Shown here one piece after another: positions 11,790-24,261 of a DNA stretch of 60,000 bases. Both the position numbers and the translations under genes were made by a program. The notes under the pieces are model-generated. The model was not told where the DNA came from and did not search any database. It saw only the letters and a list, made by a program, of their open reading frames with translations. The DNA comes from Antedon mediterranea (lineage: Eukaryota > Echinodermata > Crinoidea > Comatulida > Antedonidae): contig NC_092671.1 in the NCBI RefSeq assembly GCF_964355755.1, positions 34,305,304 through 34,365,303 of the forward strand. The letters run 5' to 3'. Position 1 is the stretch's first letter, and each line of letters begins with the position of its first letter.

Positions 11790-11790
<1 letters not shown>
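11464..11790 (+). repeat. PLE-2 terminal direct repeat (pseudo-LTR), copy B
   Basis: Nearly identical to 8,299-8,640. It contains the intact hammerhead motif at 11,671-11,719, the conserved GAGGCAGTTTTAACTT tail, and runs into a TA microsatellite at 11,791-11,827. Confidence 0.8.
11671..11719 (+). ncRNA. Type I hammerhead ribozyme of PLE-2, apparently intact
   Basis: Core CTGATGA is at 11,681-11,687. One extra U precedes stem II GGGC (11,689-11,692) / GCCC (11,696-11,699) with loop UAU, and GAAA is at 11,700-11,703. Stem III is the self-complementary ACAUGU (11,703-11,708), followed by C11709 as the predicted cleavage nucleotide. Stem I forms between UUUUCAC (11,674-11,680) and GUUAAAA (11,710-11,716), with six of seven pairs and one C-U mismatch. 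The very short palindromic stem III is what is described for Penelope-associated hammerheads, which are thought to work best as dimers. Activity is inferred, not shown. Confidence 0.75.
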
Positions 11791-11827
<37 letters not shown>

Positions 11828-11831
<4 letters not shown>

Positions 11832-12038
11832 TTGCTCTAATACAACAGAAATACACAAAATGTTAAGAAACACCTTATTTTGACATTTAACCTATAGCTG
11901 GTACAAACATTTTTGCGTGGAGCACACGTACAGTTTTAATAACTAGCGAATATTGTCTTGCTTAATCAGTGACTGTTGAGTATGGTAAAGTAAATATTCT
12001 AATTGTAACCCTTGGTTATTATTCTTTGATTGCTTTTT
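11828..12038. other. AT-rich DNA without recognised features
   Basis: This stretch leads from the PLE-2 TA run to the minisatellite. I see no open frame, repeat copy or RNA gene. Confidence 0.5.
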
Positions 12039-12395
12039 AGGGTGGGTTACTATTAGAAGTTGGGTAACTATTAGAGTAGTGGGTTACTATTACTAATCTT
12101 AAATTAGGCACCTGAAAATAGTAACCCATCCCCAACTTTTCCGGTCTAATAGCAAAATAATAAAACAGTACGAATAAACAAATTAAGTTGAACTCCAACT
12201 TATTTTATAAACTCAAAAACACTCAATCCTCGCCCCCACTCCCGAGATCAACATGCATTATCTCCTTATTTTCAAAATACGACTGCGTCATAAGTTTTTG
12301 TGATTCTAATAGTAACCCCCATTATGGTTACTATTACTAGAGTAGTGGGGTACTAATCTTAAATTATTAGAGTGTGGGTTACTATTACAGGATTT
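12039..12395. repeat. Short degenerate repeat of GGGTTACTATTAG motifs
   Basis: Motifs such as GTGGGTTACTATTACTAAT and TACTAATCTTAAATTA recur around 12,039-12,110 and 12,300-12,395. Inverted copies (AATAGTAACCC) lie around 12,117 and 12,311. The two halves could fold on each other. No coding potential is seen. Confidence 0.6.
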
Positions 12396-13680
12396 ACAGT
12401 ATATATACTATGGATACTTTGTATCGGAAGTCATAAGTAGATACATACTTCATTCTAATGAATAACATCACAGTTAAATCACCAAGATAATTATTAATAT
12501 TTAGTATTATAATTACAATCAAACTAATCACTGTTTAGCAATGTTTAACTCCGGTAAATGCTATACAGTAATACTGTTACATATTTTTAAACCATAGTTG
12601 AACAATAAAAACAAATCAAAGTAACTGTAGTATGACTATATATTATGTTATAAAGAAAATTGTTTATTTTCTCGTCCTCCTTTTTATTGAAATCACTAAC
12701 TTATAATAATTTTAACTAATATTAATTAAAAAGGTTACCATGTTTGTTATGACATTGTACAGTTAACCATTTTAACCATACTACTCAGTATATGTGATTT
12801 TAATTAAAACTAAACATTAATAATTTAACAATTCTAAAGAACTTATTGTTTTGTTCAGATGTTCCAAAAATTGATTTGTATTGATATAAGGAAGCAAAAA
12901 AACATTAACATAGTTTGCTAGAGGGTGCAGATGAACCCTTTCTGGCTCCCCAACTAGTGGGGCATTTCGTATTTAAAAGAACACTGAAAATGTTACCATT
13001 ACCATACAATGGTTATGCTGACTGAACCAACCACTGTTCAAGTTGAATAAGCCATTATTTTCCAATGCTCGATATGAGAAAGGGCACATCATTCAATGTT
13101 TTGAAATGTACGTAAAAGAAATGAAAGTAATAAAAGTAAATCTGTTAATTACGTTAAAACAGCTCATCAAAACGTTATGTTGCACAAGCCAAGAGTCGTT
13201 GCCAATTCCAATATAACAACAATTTAAAATTCATGAATCAACCAAAAATCAAGTAAAAGGCCAATAATGAAAAAAGAGGATATTAAGGTGTGTCATGGCA
13301 TGAGTAACACAACTGTTAGTGTTACTACTCATCTAATCGCGTCCAGATGACGATTTTAAATAAAACAACCTTTGAGAACCGCAAAGTTTGGTGGACCAAG
13401 GTCTGGATAAAAATATATTCTTCAGTTGTGGTTCGCAATATGGCAAGTATGGTAGTCTCGTTATTATATTGTGCACCCTCCGAAAATGTCCATACTTTCA
13501 ATTAGTAGGTTGATATACCCCAGTTTAAAGGCCCTTTAAAGAAAGATGATACTCAGCAATATAGGACAAATACCACGTCAACCCAATAATGAGATATGGT
13601 AATTTGCCTGAAAAACAGGTCAAAGGTCAAATATGATATTTCTGGTCATTATTTGAGAAAAAACTTCCCATAACAAAAAG
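12396..13680. other. Unannotated AT-rich stretch; perfect DR1 motif at 13,617
   Basis: I recognise no gene. The last part (13,540-13,680) resembles the AGGTCA-containing repeats found at 45,745-46,060 and in the arms of the inverted element at 54,901-59,741. It includes a perfect AGGTCAAAGGTCA at 13,617-13,629 and a nearby GATATTTCTGGTCATT phrase also present in those arms. Confidence 0.45.
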
Positions 13681-15060
13681 TCTTAGTAGTTATAGCTCTA
13701 TAGCGGTTAGCCTTATAGTCTATCCGGCTTAGTAGATATAGAGCTGTCGCCTATTTATCACCTACTAGTAGATAGATATTTGATAGATTTTTTATAGTCG
13801 TTAGTAGATTTTTGCCTCATTAGCATATTTCGCGATGATATTAGTAGGCGACACCTACTAAATACAACTATTATTAGACTACCAATAATCTATCTAGAAT
13901 GGAGTCTTAATTGGCTATTATTTGGCTTTTAAAAATCTACATTAATTTGCTATTTATGGGCTATTAAAAATCTACTAATTAAATGACTATTATTGGGCTA
14001 TTAAAAATCTGTATAAATTGGCTATTATTTGGCAATTAAAAATCTACATAAAATGGCTATAATTTGTCTACTTAAAATCTACATTATTTGGCTATTAATA
14101 TACTATTAAAAATCTACTAAATAATTGGCTATTATTCAGCTACTAAAAATCTACATTATTTTGCTATTATTGGGCTATTAAAAATCTACTTAAAAATGGC
14201 TATTATTTGTCTACTAAAAATCTACATTATTTGGCTATTATTGGGCTATTAAAAATCTACATAAAAATGGCTATTATTTGTCTACTAAAAATCTACATTA
14301 TTTGGCTATTATTGGGCTATTAAAAATCTACATAAAAATGGCTATTATTTGTCTACTAAAAATCTACATTATTTGGCTATTATTGGGCTATTAAAAATCT
14401 ACCTAAAAATGGCTATTATTTGTCTACTAAAAATCTACATTATGTGGATATTATTGGTCTATTAAAAATCTACTTTAAAATGGCTATTATTTGTCTATTA
14501 AAAATCTACATTATTTGGCTATTTTTGGGCTATTAAAAATCTAATTAAAAATGGCTATTATTTGTCTACTAAAAATCTACATTATTTGGCTATTATTGGG
14601 CTATTCAAAATCTACACTATTTGGCTATTATTGGGCTGTTAAAAATCTACTTAAAAATGGCTATTATTTGTCTACTAAAAATCTACATTATTTGGCTATT
14701 ATTGGGCTATTAAAAATCTACATTATTTGGCTATTATTGGGCTATTAAAAATCTACATTATTTGGCTATTATTGGACTATTAAAAATCTAAATAAATTGG
14801 CGACTATTGGGATATTAAAAATCTACATTATTTGGCTATTAAAAATCTACATAAATTGGCTATTAAAAATCGACTAAATAATTGGCTATTAAAAATCTAC
14901 ATTTAACTATTATTGGGCTATTAACAATCTACATATAGATATTATTGGGCTATTAAAAATCTACATATAAATTGGCTATTAAAAATCTACATAAATTAAC
15001 TACTGTTAATTTAGATACTTAAAATCTACAGAAATAAAAAATCTAATCTTTTCTGGCTAT
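13681..15060. repeat. Tandem repeat of ~33/66-bp CTATTAAAAATCTACAT units
   Basis: From about 13,905 the sequence is built of GGCTATTATTGGGCTA and TTAAAAATCTACAT modules, repeated dozens of times. The modules form a roughly 66-70-bp higher-order unit alternating GGGCTATTAAAA with TTGTCTACTAAAA. The order is most regular from 14,160 to 14,800. An ORF of 65 residues at 14,551-14,748 is merely the repeat read in one frame. Confidence 0.85.
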
Positions 15061-15830
15061 AATACAGATACAGAACAATAATTCATCTTATTGGCAAATA
15101 ACAAATGTATAATTAAAAAAATAACAAATTAATTTTTTTCCCGTATTTGTAAACCTTAATTTTGTCCATACATATGCGAGTCCGAAAACTTTAAGCACAT
15201 ATTTTAACTCAGTTGGACATGTAAAAGGAAGAATACCAAACAACAACAGTTACTTTTGTAACAATTTAGACTTATTAAGTGAAACAAGACATTAGTAACC
15301 AAATATACAGTATACATTTTATAAATTTATTTAACAAAAAATTAAGATAGTACAGTATTTGTAAACCTAATATCTTAACCATAACATTGCACATGTTTTA
15401 ACTCAGTTGGACATGTGACAGGAAGAATACCGAGCAACAGAGCAACACTCATCACTTTTGTAACAATCTAGACTTATCAAATGAAATAAGACACAGTATC
15501 CAAATATACAGTATACATTTTATTTAAACTTCAAAATTCAAAACAATTCCTGAATGGAATTAGACCAGACAATAAGAAATGCACCAAATAATGTCACTAT
15601 TGACATGAAAAATTAATTACGCAAAAGCACACTTCACCATAAATTAATCATCTTTGCACTTGACCATCAAATTTGTACTAGTATAGGTTAAAGATCGTCT
15701 CTCTGAAAAAAATAAACATTTTTTTGTTGAATATGCCATTTGAATTTTGCTATAAAAGGGCTACCTACCAGTAACCTATTAACAGACTATAAACAAACTG
15801 ATAATAGCCAGTAACTATTAATAAACTATT
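15061..15830. other. AT-rich DNA with a diverged duplicated segment
   Basis: Two related stretches (about 15,170-15,320 and 15,360-15,530) share AACTCAGTTGGACATGT, GGAAGAATACC and CAAATATACAGTATACAT. This is a ~190-bp tandem duplication. No gene is recognised. Confidence 0.55.
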
Positions 15831-16345
15831 TATTTTACATACTTAGGCCTACTAAGAATTATTACAAATAGATACAGTAGATATAGCTAGATGACCTAGG
15901 CCTCTAGGCCTAGATACTGCATTAGAAATCTATTATTAATATCACAGTTGTAATATACATCAACTGCTTACTTACAATAGCTATACTAGGGCTACCAATA
16001 ATAACCTATTAATAGACTAGGATTAGGCCTATTAACAAACTGATAATAGGCCTAGGCAGCCCAGTATAACTATTTAGTATTAATATTATAAACTAAAAAA
16101 TCTATTTTATAATTGAACCCTGGGAAGTAGGCCTACAAAAAAGAAACTAGTAGTAGGCCTATAAGCCTAGGCCTAGGCTATAAAGTATATTAGGCCTAGG
16201 CTAGGCTATTATAATTATAACTTGAATGAAAAATGCCTAGTGCAATTTAAAAAAGACTAGGCCTAGGCTAGGGCCTACCTAGCTTAGTAGCCTAGCCTAC
16301 TAATACAGGCCTGGCTAGGTTATAGAGCCTACTAGAGATCCAGGA
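15830..16345. repeat. TAGGCCTA-rich block
   Basis: Overlapping AGGCCTA/TAGGCCTAGG motifs occur at very high density, with CTAGCCTA variants. Similar but shorter blocks lie at 32,860-32,940, 46,650-46,830 and 52,945-53,350. The motif is palindromic and looks like a genome-specific simple repeat rather than a gene. Confidence 0.7.
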
Positions 16346-16369
16346 TCTATTAGAGCCTTAAATATGATG

Positions 16370-16520
16370 TAGACACTTTTTTTTTGTAATGTTTTTGTTT
16401 TTGAGTTCGTGTTGTGTCCGTTGGATATTGTGCTCCGCCAACAGAGCAAACAGAATTTCTATGTTTTTCCTAAAACAAATGATAATAAATGATACTTGAC
16501 TTGACTTGACTTGACTTGAC
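16370..16520 (+). mobile_element. 3' end of a non-LTR retroelement with (TTGAC)n tail
   Basis: A T-rich stretch is followed by a GCTCCGCCAACAGAGCAAAC phrase, ACAAATGATAATAAATGATA, and five TTGAC units at 16,496-16,520. A microsatellite tail after an AATAAA-like segment is typical of CR1/L2-type LINE or SINE 3' ends. A related GGAGCGCCAAAAGAGCAAAC phrase with an ATTTATTT tail occurs at 43,672-43,705. No coding part remains here. Confidence 0.55.
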
Positions 16521-16782
16521 TAGAGGCCTACTAGCCTAGCTTCTAACTAGCCTATCAAAAAGGAACACTTTAACAAATAAAATGTAAAGATATGGATTGA
16601 TTCACTTACCACTAAACTGACATTGTGGTTGGAATAAAAATAAACATTCATGGTCTGATCGAAAAGGCCTACAACAAGCGAATGCTCCTTTTTTTCTCTG
16701 ATCATCTGCATCGTGCATGCTGCTGCTGCAAAAAAAGAAGCGGGAATTTGGGTGTAACTGTTATAAACACGCACTAATATAT

Positions 16783-17545
16783 AGACAACGGCTATCTATA
16801 ACCTATTAACAAACTACATTTTACATTTTACATTTAACTTATATTCCATACCTACTAAATATCTATTATATATAGATAGATGGAGGCTACTACAAGTCTA
16901 TTAGAAATCTATGAGTAACACCGTTTTGTATTATCTATCAACTGTCTACTTATAATAGATAGACAACAGCTATCTATAACCTATTAACAAACTACATTTA
17001 ACTTATATTCCATACCTACTAAATATCTATTATATATAGATAGATGGAGACTACTACAAGTCTATTAGAAATCTATGAGTAACACAGTTTTGTATTATCT
17101 ATCGACTGTCTACTTGTAATAGATAGACAACAGCTATCTATAACCTATTAACAAACTACGTTTAACATATATTCCATACACTACTAAATATCTATTATAT
17201 ATAGATAGATGGAGACTACTACAAGTCTATTAGAAATCTATGAGTAACACAGTTTTGTATTATCTATCAACTGTCTACTTATAATAGATAGACAACAGCT
17301 ATCTATAACCTATTAACAAACTATATTTAACTTTTTTTTCATACCTACTAAATATCTATTATATATAGATAGATGGAGACTACTACAAGTCTATTAGAAA
17401 TCTATGAGTAACACAGTTTTGTATTATCTATCAACTGTCTACTTATAATAGATAGACAACAGCTATCTATAACCTATTAACAAACTACATTTAACTTTTT
17501 TTTCATACCTACTAAATATCTATTATATATAGATAGATGGAGACT
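16783..17545. repeat. Tandem repeat, ~164-bp unit, about 4.6 copies
   Basis: The anchor AGACAACAGCTATCTATAAC starts at 16,783 (one variant base), 16,961, 17,125, 17,290 and 17,454, giving spacings of 178, 164, 165 and 164. Each unit also contains TATATATAGATAGATGGAG and CTATGAGTAACACAGTTTTG. Units are very similar, so the array is young or homogenised. It has CTATTA/TCTATTA words in common with the 13,905-15,060 repeat. Confidence 0.92.
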
Positions 17546-18950
17546 ACTCCCTGTCTACATAAAAACTCTTAAGGTGAAAAATATCTATTAAAAACTACTA
17601 ACAATGGTGTAGCTTAAAGACCTACTTTAAATAGTGCTACATCAACTATGATACAACTGCTTACTGTGTACTTTTAATAGGTAGTACCTATTATGTCACC
17701 TATCTATTTTATGTAGTCAGAAAGTAGTCAAAGAAATTATGATAAAATCCTTAGTAGCCAAGAGAAAAAACTACTAACGGCCTATTAAGCCTACTAAGGA
17801 TTGAGCTATTTCTATTAAAGACTATCTAAATATACTTAGTTATTTCGTTATGAGTTTACATGGTCAAGTTTGTCATTAATAAAATGCAGTAGAAGTAAAA
17901 TTGAGAAACATTACAAATGAATCAATTCTTTGTATTTATAAAAACGCAATTTTTTACGTTTAAAAAAAAATTACTTTCCTTAGTTACACATAGAAATGGT
18001 TGCTAAGGTAACACTATAAGTAAAAAATGAAAATTGTTGAGAATTTTTATGAACTATCTTGTAAATTTTGATCAAACATTAATAGTTGTAGTAAAAAGGT
18101 CAGATTTTTTTGGGAGGTCTTTCTGTATCTCTTTAAACAAAATAGATTTAAAAATTTATAAAAACCCTTGACGCTATTATTTCAAAGTTTAACATTATTT
18201 TCCATCAACTAAATATTTCAATGCAAAATACTGTTTTTCTGGCAATTAATTGAAATAAACCTGGCAACACATTCTCCTATTTTATCTAAACTATTCGTAT
18301 GACTCTAGTAGCATTATGACAAGCCACATATACCTTTTATTATTGGGTTAGCCATATTAAATTGTGTTTCATGTGTTTTGTTTGTTGATATTTTGCTAGT
18401 ATTTTTTTGTATTTTTCGTATTTTCCTGGCAACACAAAACCTATGTACGAAATTTACCCCAGTGTTTTCTTCGTGATTATTGTTGACAAACCTATTGACT
18501 ATCAAATTAAAAAACCTCATTGATTTAAAAACACCACTTTAGAAGTTATAGGTACGTTTATGAGGTATACTTTTATAAAAAAAATATTTTTTAAAAACAC
18601 CCCTTTTTAAAATAATGGTATCAACCAAACTCCATTTTGTAATCTTTTTTTTTCTACATTAAATGGAACTCAATAAATTTTGTTTACACTGCTATAAACA
18701 AAAACTGTATACTGTAAGTATTTTTGGTTAAAATAAGTATACAAGTTTGTACTTTTTCACTATTGAAAATCTGTAAAAAATGGCAAAAACATCAACATTT
18801 GGATAATTGACCGTTGTCATGGCAACGGAGGCTAAAAATTAAAATGAATGCTGTAGATATGCTTTTTATTGAAATGTCTATTCATGGTAAAAATTTGAGA
18901 GAAATCCATTTTTTTACATCTGCCACCAAATCTTTGATTTTTACAGACAA
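17546..18950. other. Unannotated stretch; two X-box-like dyads
   Basis: No convincing ORF or repeat copy is seen. GTTGCTAAGGTAAC (17,999-18,012) and GTTGTCATGGCAAC (18,813-18,826) both resemble the RFX X-box, differing at one or two positions from the symmetric form. Whether they are functional is unknown. Confidence 0.35.
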
Positions 18951-18954
18951 TGGC

Positions 18955-19502
18955 TCTTAAATACAATGTTCAACCTTAATACCTTAGTTTTTTGGAAATA
19001 ATTACAAAATGTACTGTATATTGTATGCAGTGTCAGAAAACATTTTATTATATATCACTTCAAAGTTCAGTAGTGTAATGTAATGTGCATAATGAATGAA
19101 CTAATACAAACCAAAGAATACCTAAAGTAAACAATTATTAAAAATAACCAAGAACAATATTTATATTTTAAATATAATATAAAATAATTAACTGACGGTG
19201 GCCATCATAGATTTGTTTGAAATCAGGTGAACACCGACAGCTGAATGGAGTTGTTGAGTTGCTGGCAGGTTTTAACAGGTTGCACGGTAACCGCAGGTGT
19301 GCCGCCGGGACCCGGGATGCATTTATCACAAATATTGATTTCGCGTGAAAATTTGCTCCCAAATACTTCCCACGATGCTTCGCGCACACTATTTGAGATA
19401 AACCATATTGGCCCATGTTGCAAGACGTTAAAATGTCTTGCTGAATGTCATTGTGTGGTGTTTGCTGAATGTTTAAAAGATTTGAAATAAATACTGTATT
19501 TA
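18955..19502. repeat. Duplicate segment shared with 28,045-28,254 and 29,040-29,348
   Basis: The ACCTTAATACCTTAG ... AACCAAGAACAATATTTAT part matches 28,045-28,254, and partly 37,545-37,680. The GC-richer ACACCGACAGC ... GCAAGACGTTAAAATGTC part matches 29,060-29,340. Each locus carries its own Helitron insertion: family 1 here at 19,503, family 2 there at 28,255. Opposite-strand ORFs of about 80 residues in both copies lack recognisable domains. Confidence 0.75.
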
Positions 19503-20886
19503 TCTACATATAAATTTACGTTAGGGCAAAATTCGGTAAATCGCGCGTTATTTCTAGAATGTTTACTCGATGGTATATAAAGTTGGTTCGTACTTTCGGT
19601 ACTGATTTTAACCACCTGATGTAACCCTGTTTACTAATTAAATTGAGTTCGATAATTAGTTATTGACGATTAAAACGAATTTAGGTTCAACGATTTTCCC
19701 CAAATAGGGGTGTTTTTCGATCGTGGTATACACTGTCTAATGGATGTCCGTCTTGAAAAATACCCGCAGACAATAATACGAGGATGCTTCGCATTTTCCT
19801 ATCTCCTCCTACGATAATTGTTTTAATGGCTGAAAACCGGTTGAACAGCTCGAGTACAGCATCATAATGTTGAAGACAGGCCGATTTTCTTAAAAAAATA
19901 CTATTTTCATAGATTTAATATACGTATACAAATGTATTGATTTGCGATGAATGGAACATTCCAATCTCTGTTCCACAAGTGTCTATTCCCTCAGGCGTCG
20001 TAAAGGCAAGTACTGTATACTCATAACAGAAATTCGATCCATTTTTTTTCAACCAACCCCACCATTTCAATCTGTGCTGCAGAGGTTGGATAAACATTTT
20101 TTTTTAACTGATAATGAGCTAGCGTTTTCACTCGCCGTATATTATGTACACATCTTTATTATTGCAGTTAAACCACCCACATCACCACCCTTCCCTCACT
20201 GGCATGAGTAGCGTTGGTGGGTAGGGTAGGAACCAACTTAAGTATGAATTGGCTCTAAGAAACAATTGAAAACCATTAGGCCTACTAATTAAGTTGAGTT
20301 AGATAATTTAATATTTATTGACGATTAAATCGAATTTATGATTTTCCCCGAATAGAGGTGGTTTTCACAAATTGTGATATATTATATAAACATAATACAC
20401 GTCGTAGTGATGTATCGTTACATGTACTGTACTATTTCAATCGGTGATAGTTTCAACAAAGTATTAAATGGCAATGTTTTACTGTGTGTAGTGGTATATT
20501 ATTTGTAAAACATGAAAACAATTACTATTTCGTTACTAAATGGATAAAGAATATATTTAAAAATTGTTCCTCTTTGCACCCATCCTCTTCCCCATCCCTC
20601 AACCCTAATGTTACATACAAAACACAAATTAAGTTTGTTTAAATTTAAACAATTGGTCTCATTTTGTGACAAGTTTCTCTTTTGGAAGTAATTCCCAGGG
20701 TGCTAAATTTAGTTGAGTACATAAATCAGTGTCTATTTATTCGTTCCTGTAAACGACATGTATTATTGTCCTGCGGTACGTACATTTGAAATCGCCAGTT
20801 TTTTAACGCTGAAATTATTATGTATTCGAGAACCATCTGTGGGCACGACCTAGATGGTACGCGAGCGAAGCGAGCGTACCATCTAG
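19503..20886 (+). mobile_element. Non-autonomous Helitron, family 1, complete (1,384 bp)
   Basis: The 5' end is TCTACATATAAATTTACG, preceded by host A19502. The 3' end is CTAG at 20,883-20,886, followed by host T20887. The terminal hairpin at 20,850-20,886 has arms CTAGATGGTACGC / GCGTACCATCTAG and loop GAGCGAAGCGA. The diverged duplicate locus reads GTATTTA|TTATACCAA at 29,348/29,349, exactly the predicted pre-insertion A|T site without target duplication. There is no Rep/helicase gene; short ORFs inside are unconvincing. Confidence 0.88.
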
Positions 20887-21284
20887 TTATACCAATTAAG
20901 CCTACCGCATTTATTTGAATAAACATTATTTTAAATCTGCACCTTCTAATACACCCCACCACATATATTTATACACACAATATTGTATAATAACACAAAC
21001 AAAATTCTATTTGTATTAGAATTCATTGACTGCTATATCTTCAATTTACCAAGCATTTTGATAAAATTGTTTACAGTATTTATCACTTTTTGATTAATTA
21101 TAGTCTTGTATTTCTTCATATCTAGGGGAATTTATTTTACTATGAAATGTTACCATATTACAAACAAACGCCTCCATCGAACTCCCCACCCTATAACACC
21201 CACCCCGCCTCAACAACAAATATGTACAAGGAAATGATTTTACACAATTTTACTGTGTTAACATATTTTAAGAAATTAAACAAA
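20887..21284. repeat. Right part of the duplicated locus
   Basis: TATACCAATTAAGCCTACCG onward matches 29,349-29,645 with small differences. It leads into the next block of the ~0.7-kb repeat array. I see no gene. Confidence 0.75.
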
Positions 21285-24245
21285 TTAAAAGAACATAATT
21301 CATCTAAAAAAATAATATAAAACATTAAATAGTAAGATGATAATTTAAAGAGAATGTCTAATTGTCAATAAACAATAGAGCAAGAAATTACTAAAAAAAA
21401 AACCACAAATATAATCTATTCTGCCAGAAATTATTTATGTTATACTAATGAAGCTTATTTTATCTGATGATGAATAAACTTGCATACCAAGACAAAGTAT
21501 TTACAAAATCAAAATTCATTCAAATACCTTATAGTGCCTCACTATTACATCTCTGTCACAGTTTGTTTTAACTCATTCATTGCGTATATAAATATTTTTT
21601 TTAATATTTCAAGTTTTGTTTAAATTAAATTACTTTAAAGATGCAAGACATAACTTTTGTATACAGTAATAATAATGGTATGATGAGTAAGAGAAGAACA
21701 ATACACAAACCATCTGATTGACAATAAATATTAGAGCAGATAATTTAAACAATGCAGAAACTATTCAAAGATTATGTAGACATACTATTGAATCTATAAT
21801 ATTTTTTTTTACAGACAAAATATATGGTCATCGTAAGTATAAACTTAAATTGTTTACTAAATTAAAAATGCAAAATGTATTACAAAACAATTGAAAGTAA
21901 AAGTAGTATAATGAAATAAATGAATGAATCGACTTGCAAATTATAGGAAAGAGTGAAATTAAATTGTATTTTCACTTTTTCCTGGTTAAAACAAAGTATA
22001 CCAAAATCAAATTTGCATTTAGACAATTCCTACACCTCAGGAATTGTGTATTGAATTTCATATACTGTACTAATCTTTCAAATAATTGTAACAATAGACT
22101 AAATTCATAATTATTATTTCAACAAAAAAATGTTTACAAATTATAGTACAACTTTGTTACTGTGTTATTTTGGGTATTTAAATTACTGTAGTTGTGTAAA
22201 TTACAAAATTAGGCTAGACAAAGCATAACAAAATGAACAATTTAATTTAGACACTTCCTACCTACACATCGGTAAAAAAAAATATTGTACATCATTTTAC
22301 TGTATTAATTACGATATTTTAAACAATTGTCTAGATTACAAAAATAGTTAATATAGGCCTATTGTAAAATCACAATTAAACTTGCTTGGTTAAAATAATG
22401 AGTACAATTTAAATTGTAAAATAAATTTGTAGATTGTTATAAAACTAACTCCAAATAATGAGAGGCAAGCCATGATTCAACATTTTGATCTTTATTTGAT
22501 CATCATCAGATATCATCATGATGATGATATAAATAATAAATTTTGAAACAATGAATCTTGATAATGATTGTTTAAACAAAACATATTTACACTAAACAAA
22601 TGATTTTACACAATTTTACTGTGTTACCATATTTTAAACAATTTTCTAGATTACAAAAAAGTTAATATAGACCTAATAGTTTCAAGAACAAACAAAATAG
22701 TTTATAGATTTATTACTAAAACTTTTTTAAATCGTAAGAGAATATACAATATTAAGCCTATATGACTCACTATTGAAACAATAAGAAATCAAGATTAAAC
22801 TTGCTATTACAAAAATTTAATAAAATAAAACAAATGCAATACATAGCAGTCTGATTGTCAATAGATAATAAGAGCAGGTAATGAAAACAATGCAAAACTA
22901 TTCATACATTATTTATGTAAACATACTAATGAATATTAATACTTCTTTACAGAAAACTGGACATACTGGAGGAGTAAGTATCAGCTTAATATCTAATTGT
23001 TAGATAAAGCATGGAGTAATTATTACTCCATGGATAAAGTGTGAAATGTATTACATAACACTTAGCACAATGAATGGCCAATTATGATTAGCACAAAGCA
23101 TGAACAAAATTTCATTTATACAGTATTAATAATTTAAATCTATCAAATAATTATAATTGTAAAATACCTTCATAGATTGTTATTATTTAAACAAAATATA
23201 TTTACAAAGGAATGATTTTACAGCATTTTACTGTGTTATGATATTTTAGGCCTAATATTTGTCTAAACAAACAAAATATTTGTAAAGATTTTATACTAAA
23301 ACTCTTTTAACTTTTTTATTCTCTTTATTAAACTTGCTATACAAACATTTAGTAAAATAACACAAATGCAATACATAGCAGTCTGATTGTCAATAGATAA
23401 TAAGAGCAGGTAATGAAAACAATGCAAAACTATTCATACATTATTTATATTAACATACTAATGAATATAAATACTACTTTACAGACAGCGAGAGTATAAC
23501 CTTAATATAATTATGATTAGATAAAGTGTGAAATTTATTATGTAACACTTAAAATTGCAAGTAATAATTAAAGGCCTTTTATGGTTACCACAACGCATAA
23601 CAAAATCAAAATTACATTTACACATACTTCATGCACCCCAGGAATTGTGGGTGAAATTTCATGTTCTGTATTATATTAAATCTTTCAAATAATTGTACTA
23701 ATTCTAAAATAAGTTCATAGATTAATAATTAAACAATAACAAAATGATTAAAAATATTTATTTACAAAAAAAAATTAATCTTACAACTTTTGACTGTGTT
23801 TTTGGATCTTTTAGCTAATTTTCCAAATTGTATAATAAGTAATTCACTATATTATATGTATTATTTAAAAGTTCCATGTAAAGCAGTATGATGAAATATA
23901 AATTGAATGATGAATAACTCCAATATTATTACTATTACTGTTTCCTTTAGACACTTCCTACACCTGTGAAATTTATTACAACAAGATTGAAATCTTTTAT
24001 AATTAAATGTAAATTGAATGGACTTTATCCACTTATTAAAGCAAAACAGAATCAAAATTACATTTAAACACATTCTACACCCCAGAAAGTGTGTATTGAA
24101 TGTCATGTACTGTGTTAATTTGAATCTTTCAAATAGTTGTAAAATAAATTCATGATACAACTTTTTACTCTATTTTTTTTTTGGTTATATTAAATTATTG
24201 TCTAAATTACAAAATAAGTTAATATAATAGATCTTTGTTTATATA
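21285..24245 (+). repeat. Array block 2 of the ~0.7-kb repeat
   Basis: Box B recurs near 21,750, 22,888 and 23,430, the last two 542 bp apart, with the same box order and orientation as block 1. Three units keep an acceptor-like TTTACAG followed by a donor-like GT after 18, 21 and 9 nt (21,815-21,832; 22,953-22,973; 23,485-23,493). A 21-bp palindrome ATGGAGTAATTATTACTCCAT lies near 23,010-23,031. The last part is the duplicate of 3,590-4,240. Confidence 0.7.
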
Positions 24246-24261
24246 TATATATATATATATA

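Noticed and set aside
14551-14748. 65-codon hydrophobic ORF that looks like membrane helices
   Set aside because: It is the tandem repeat translated in an open frame; periodicity equals the DNA unit.
13905-15060. CRISPR-like alternation of a conserved word (TAAAAATCTAC) with short spacers
   Set aside because: Spacers are themselves repeats of the same vocabulary, no cas gene exists and the DNA is plainly eukaryotic; it is a minisatellite.
19168-19490. Overlapping ORFs on both strands, with a related ORF at 29,017-29,424
   Set aside because: They are shared only because the locus is duplicated; no domain, frames are disrupted differently in the two copies.
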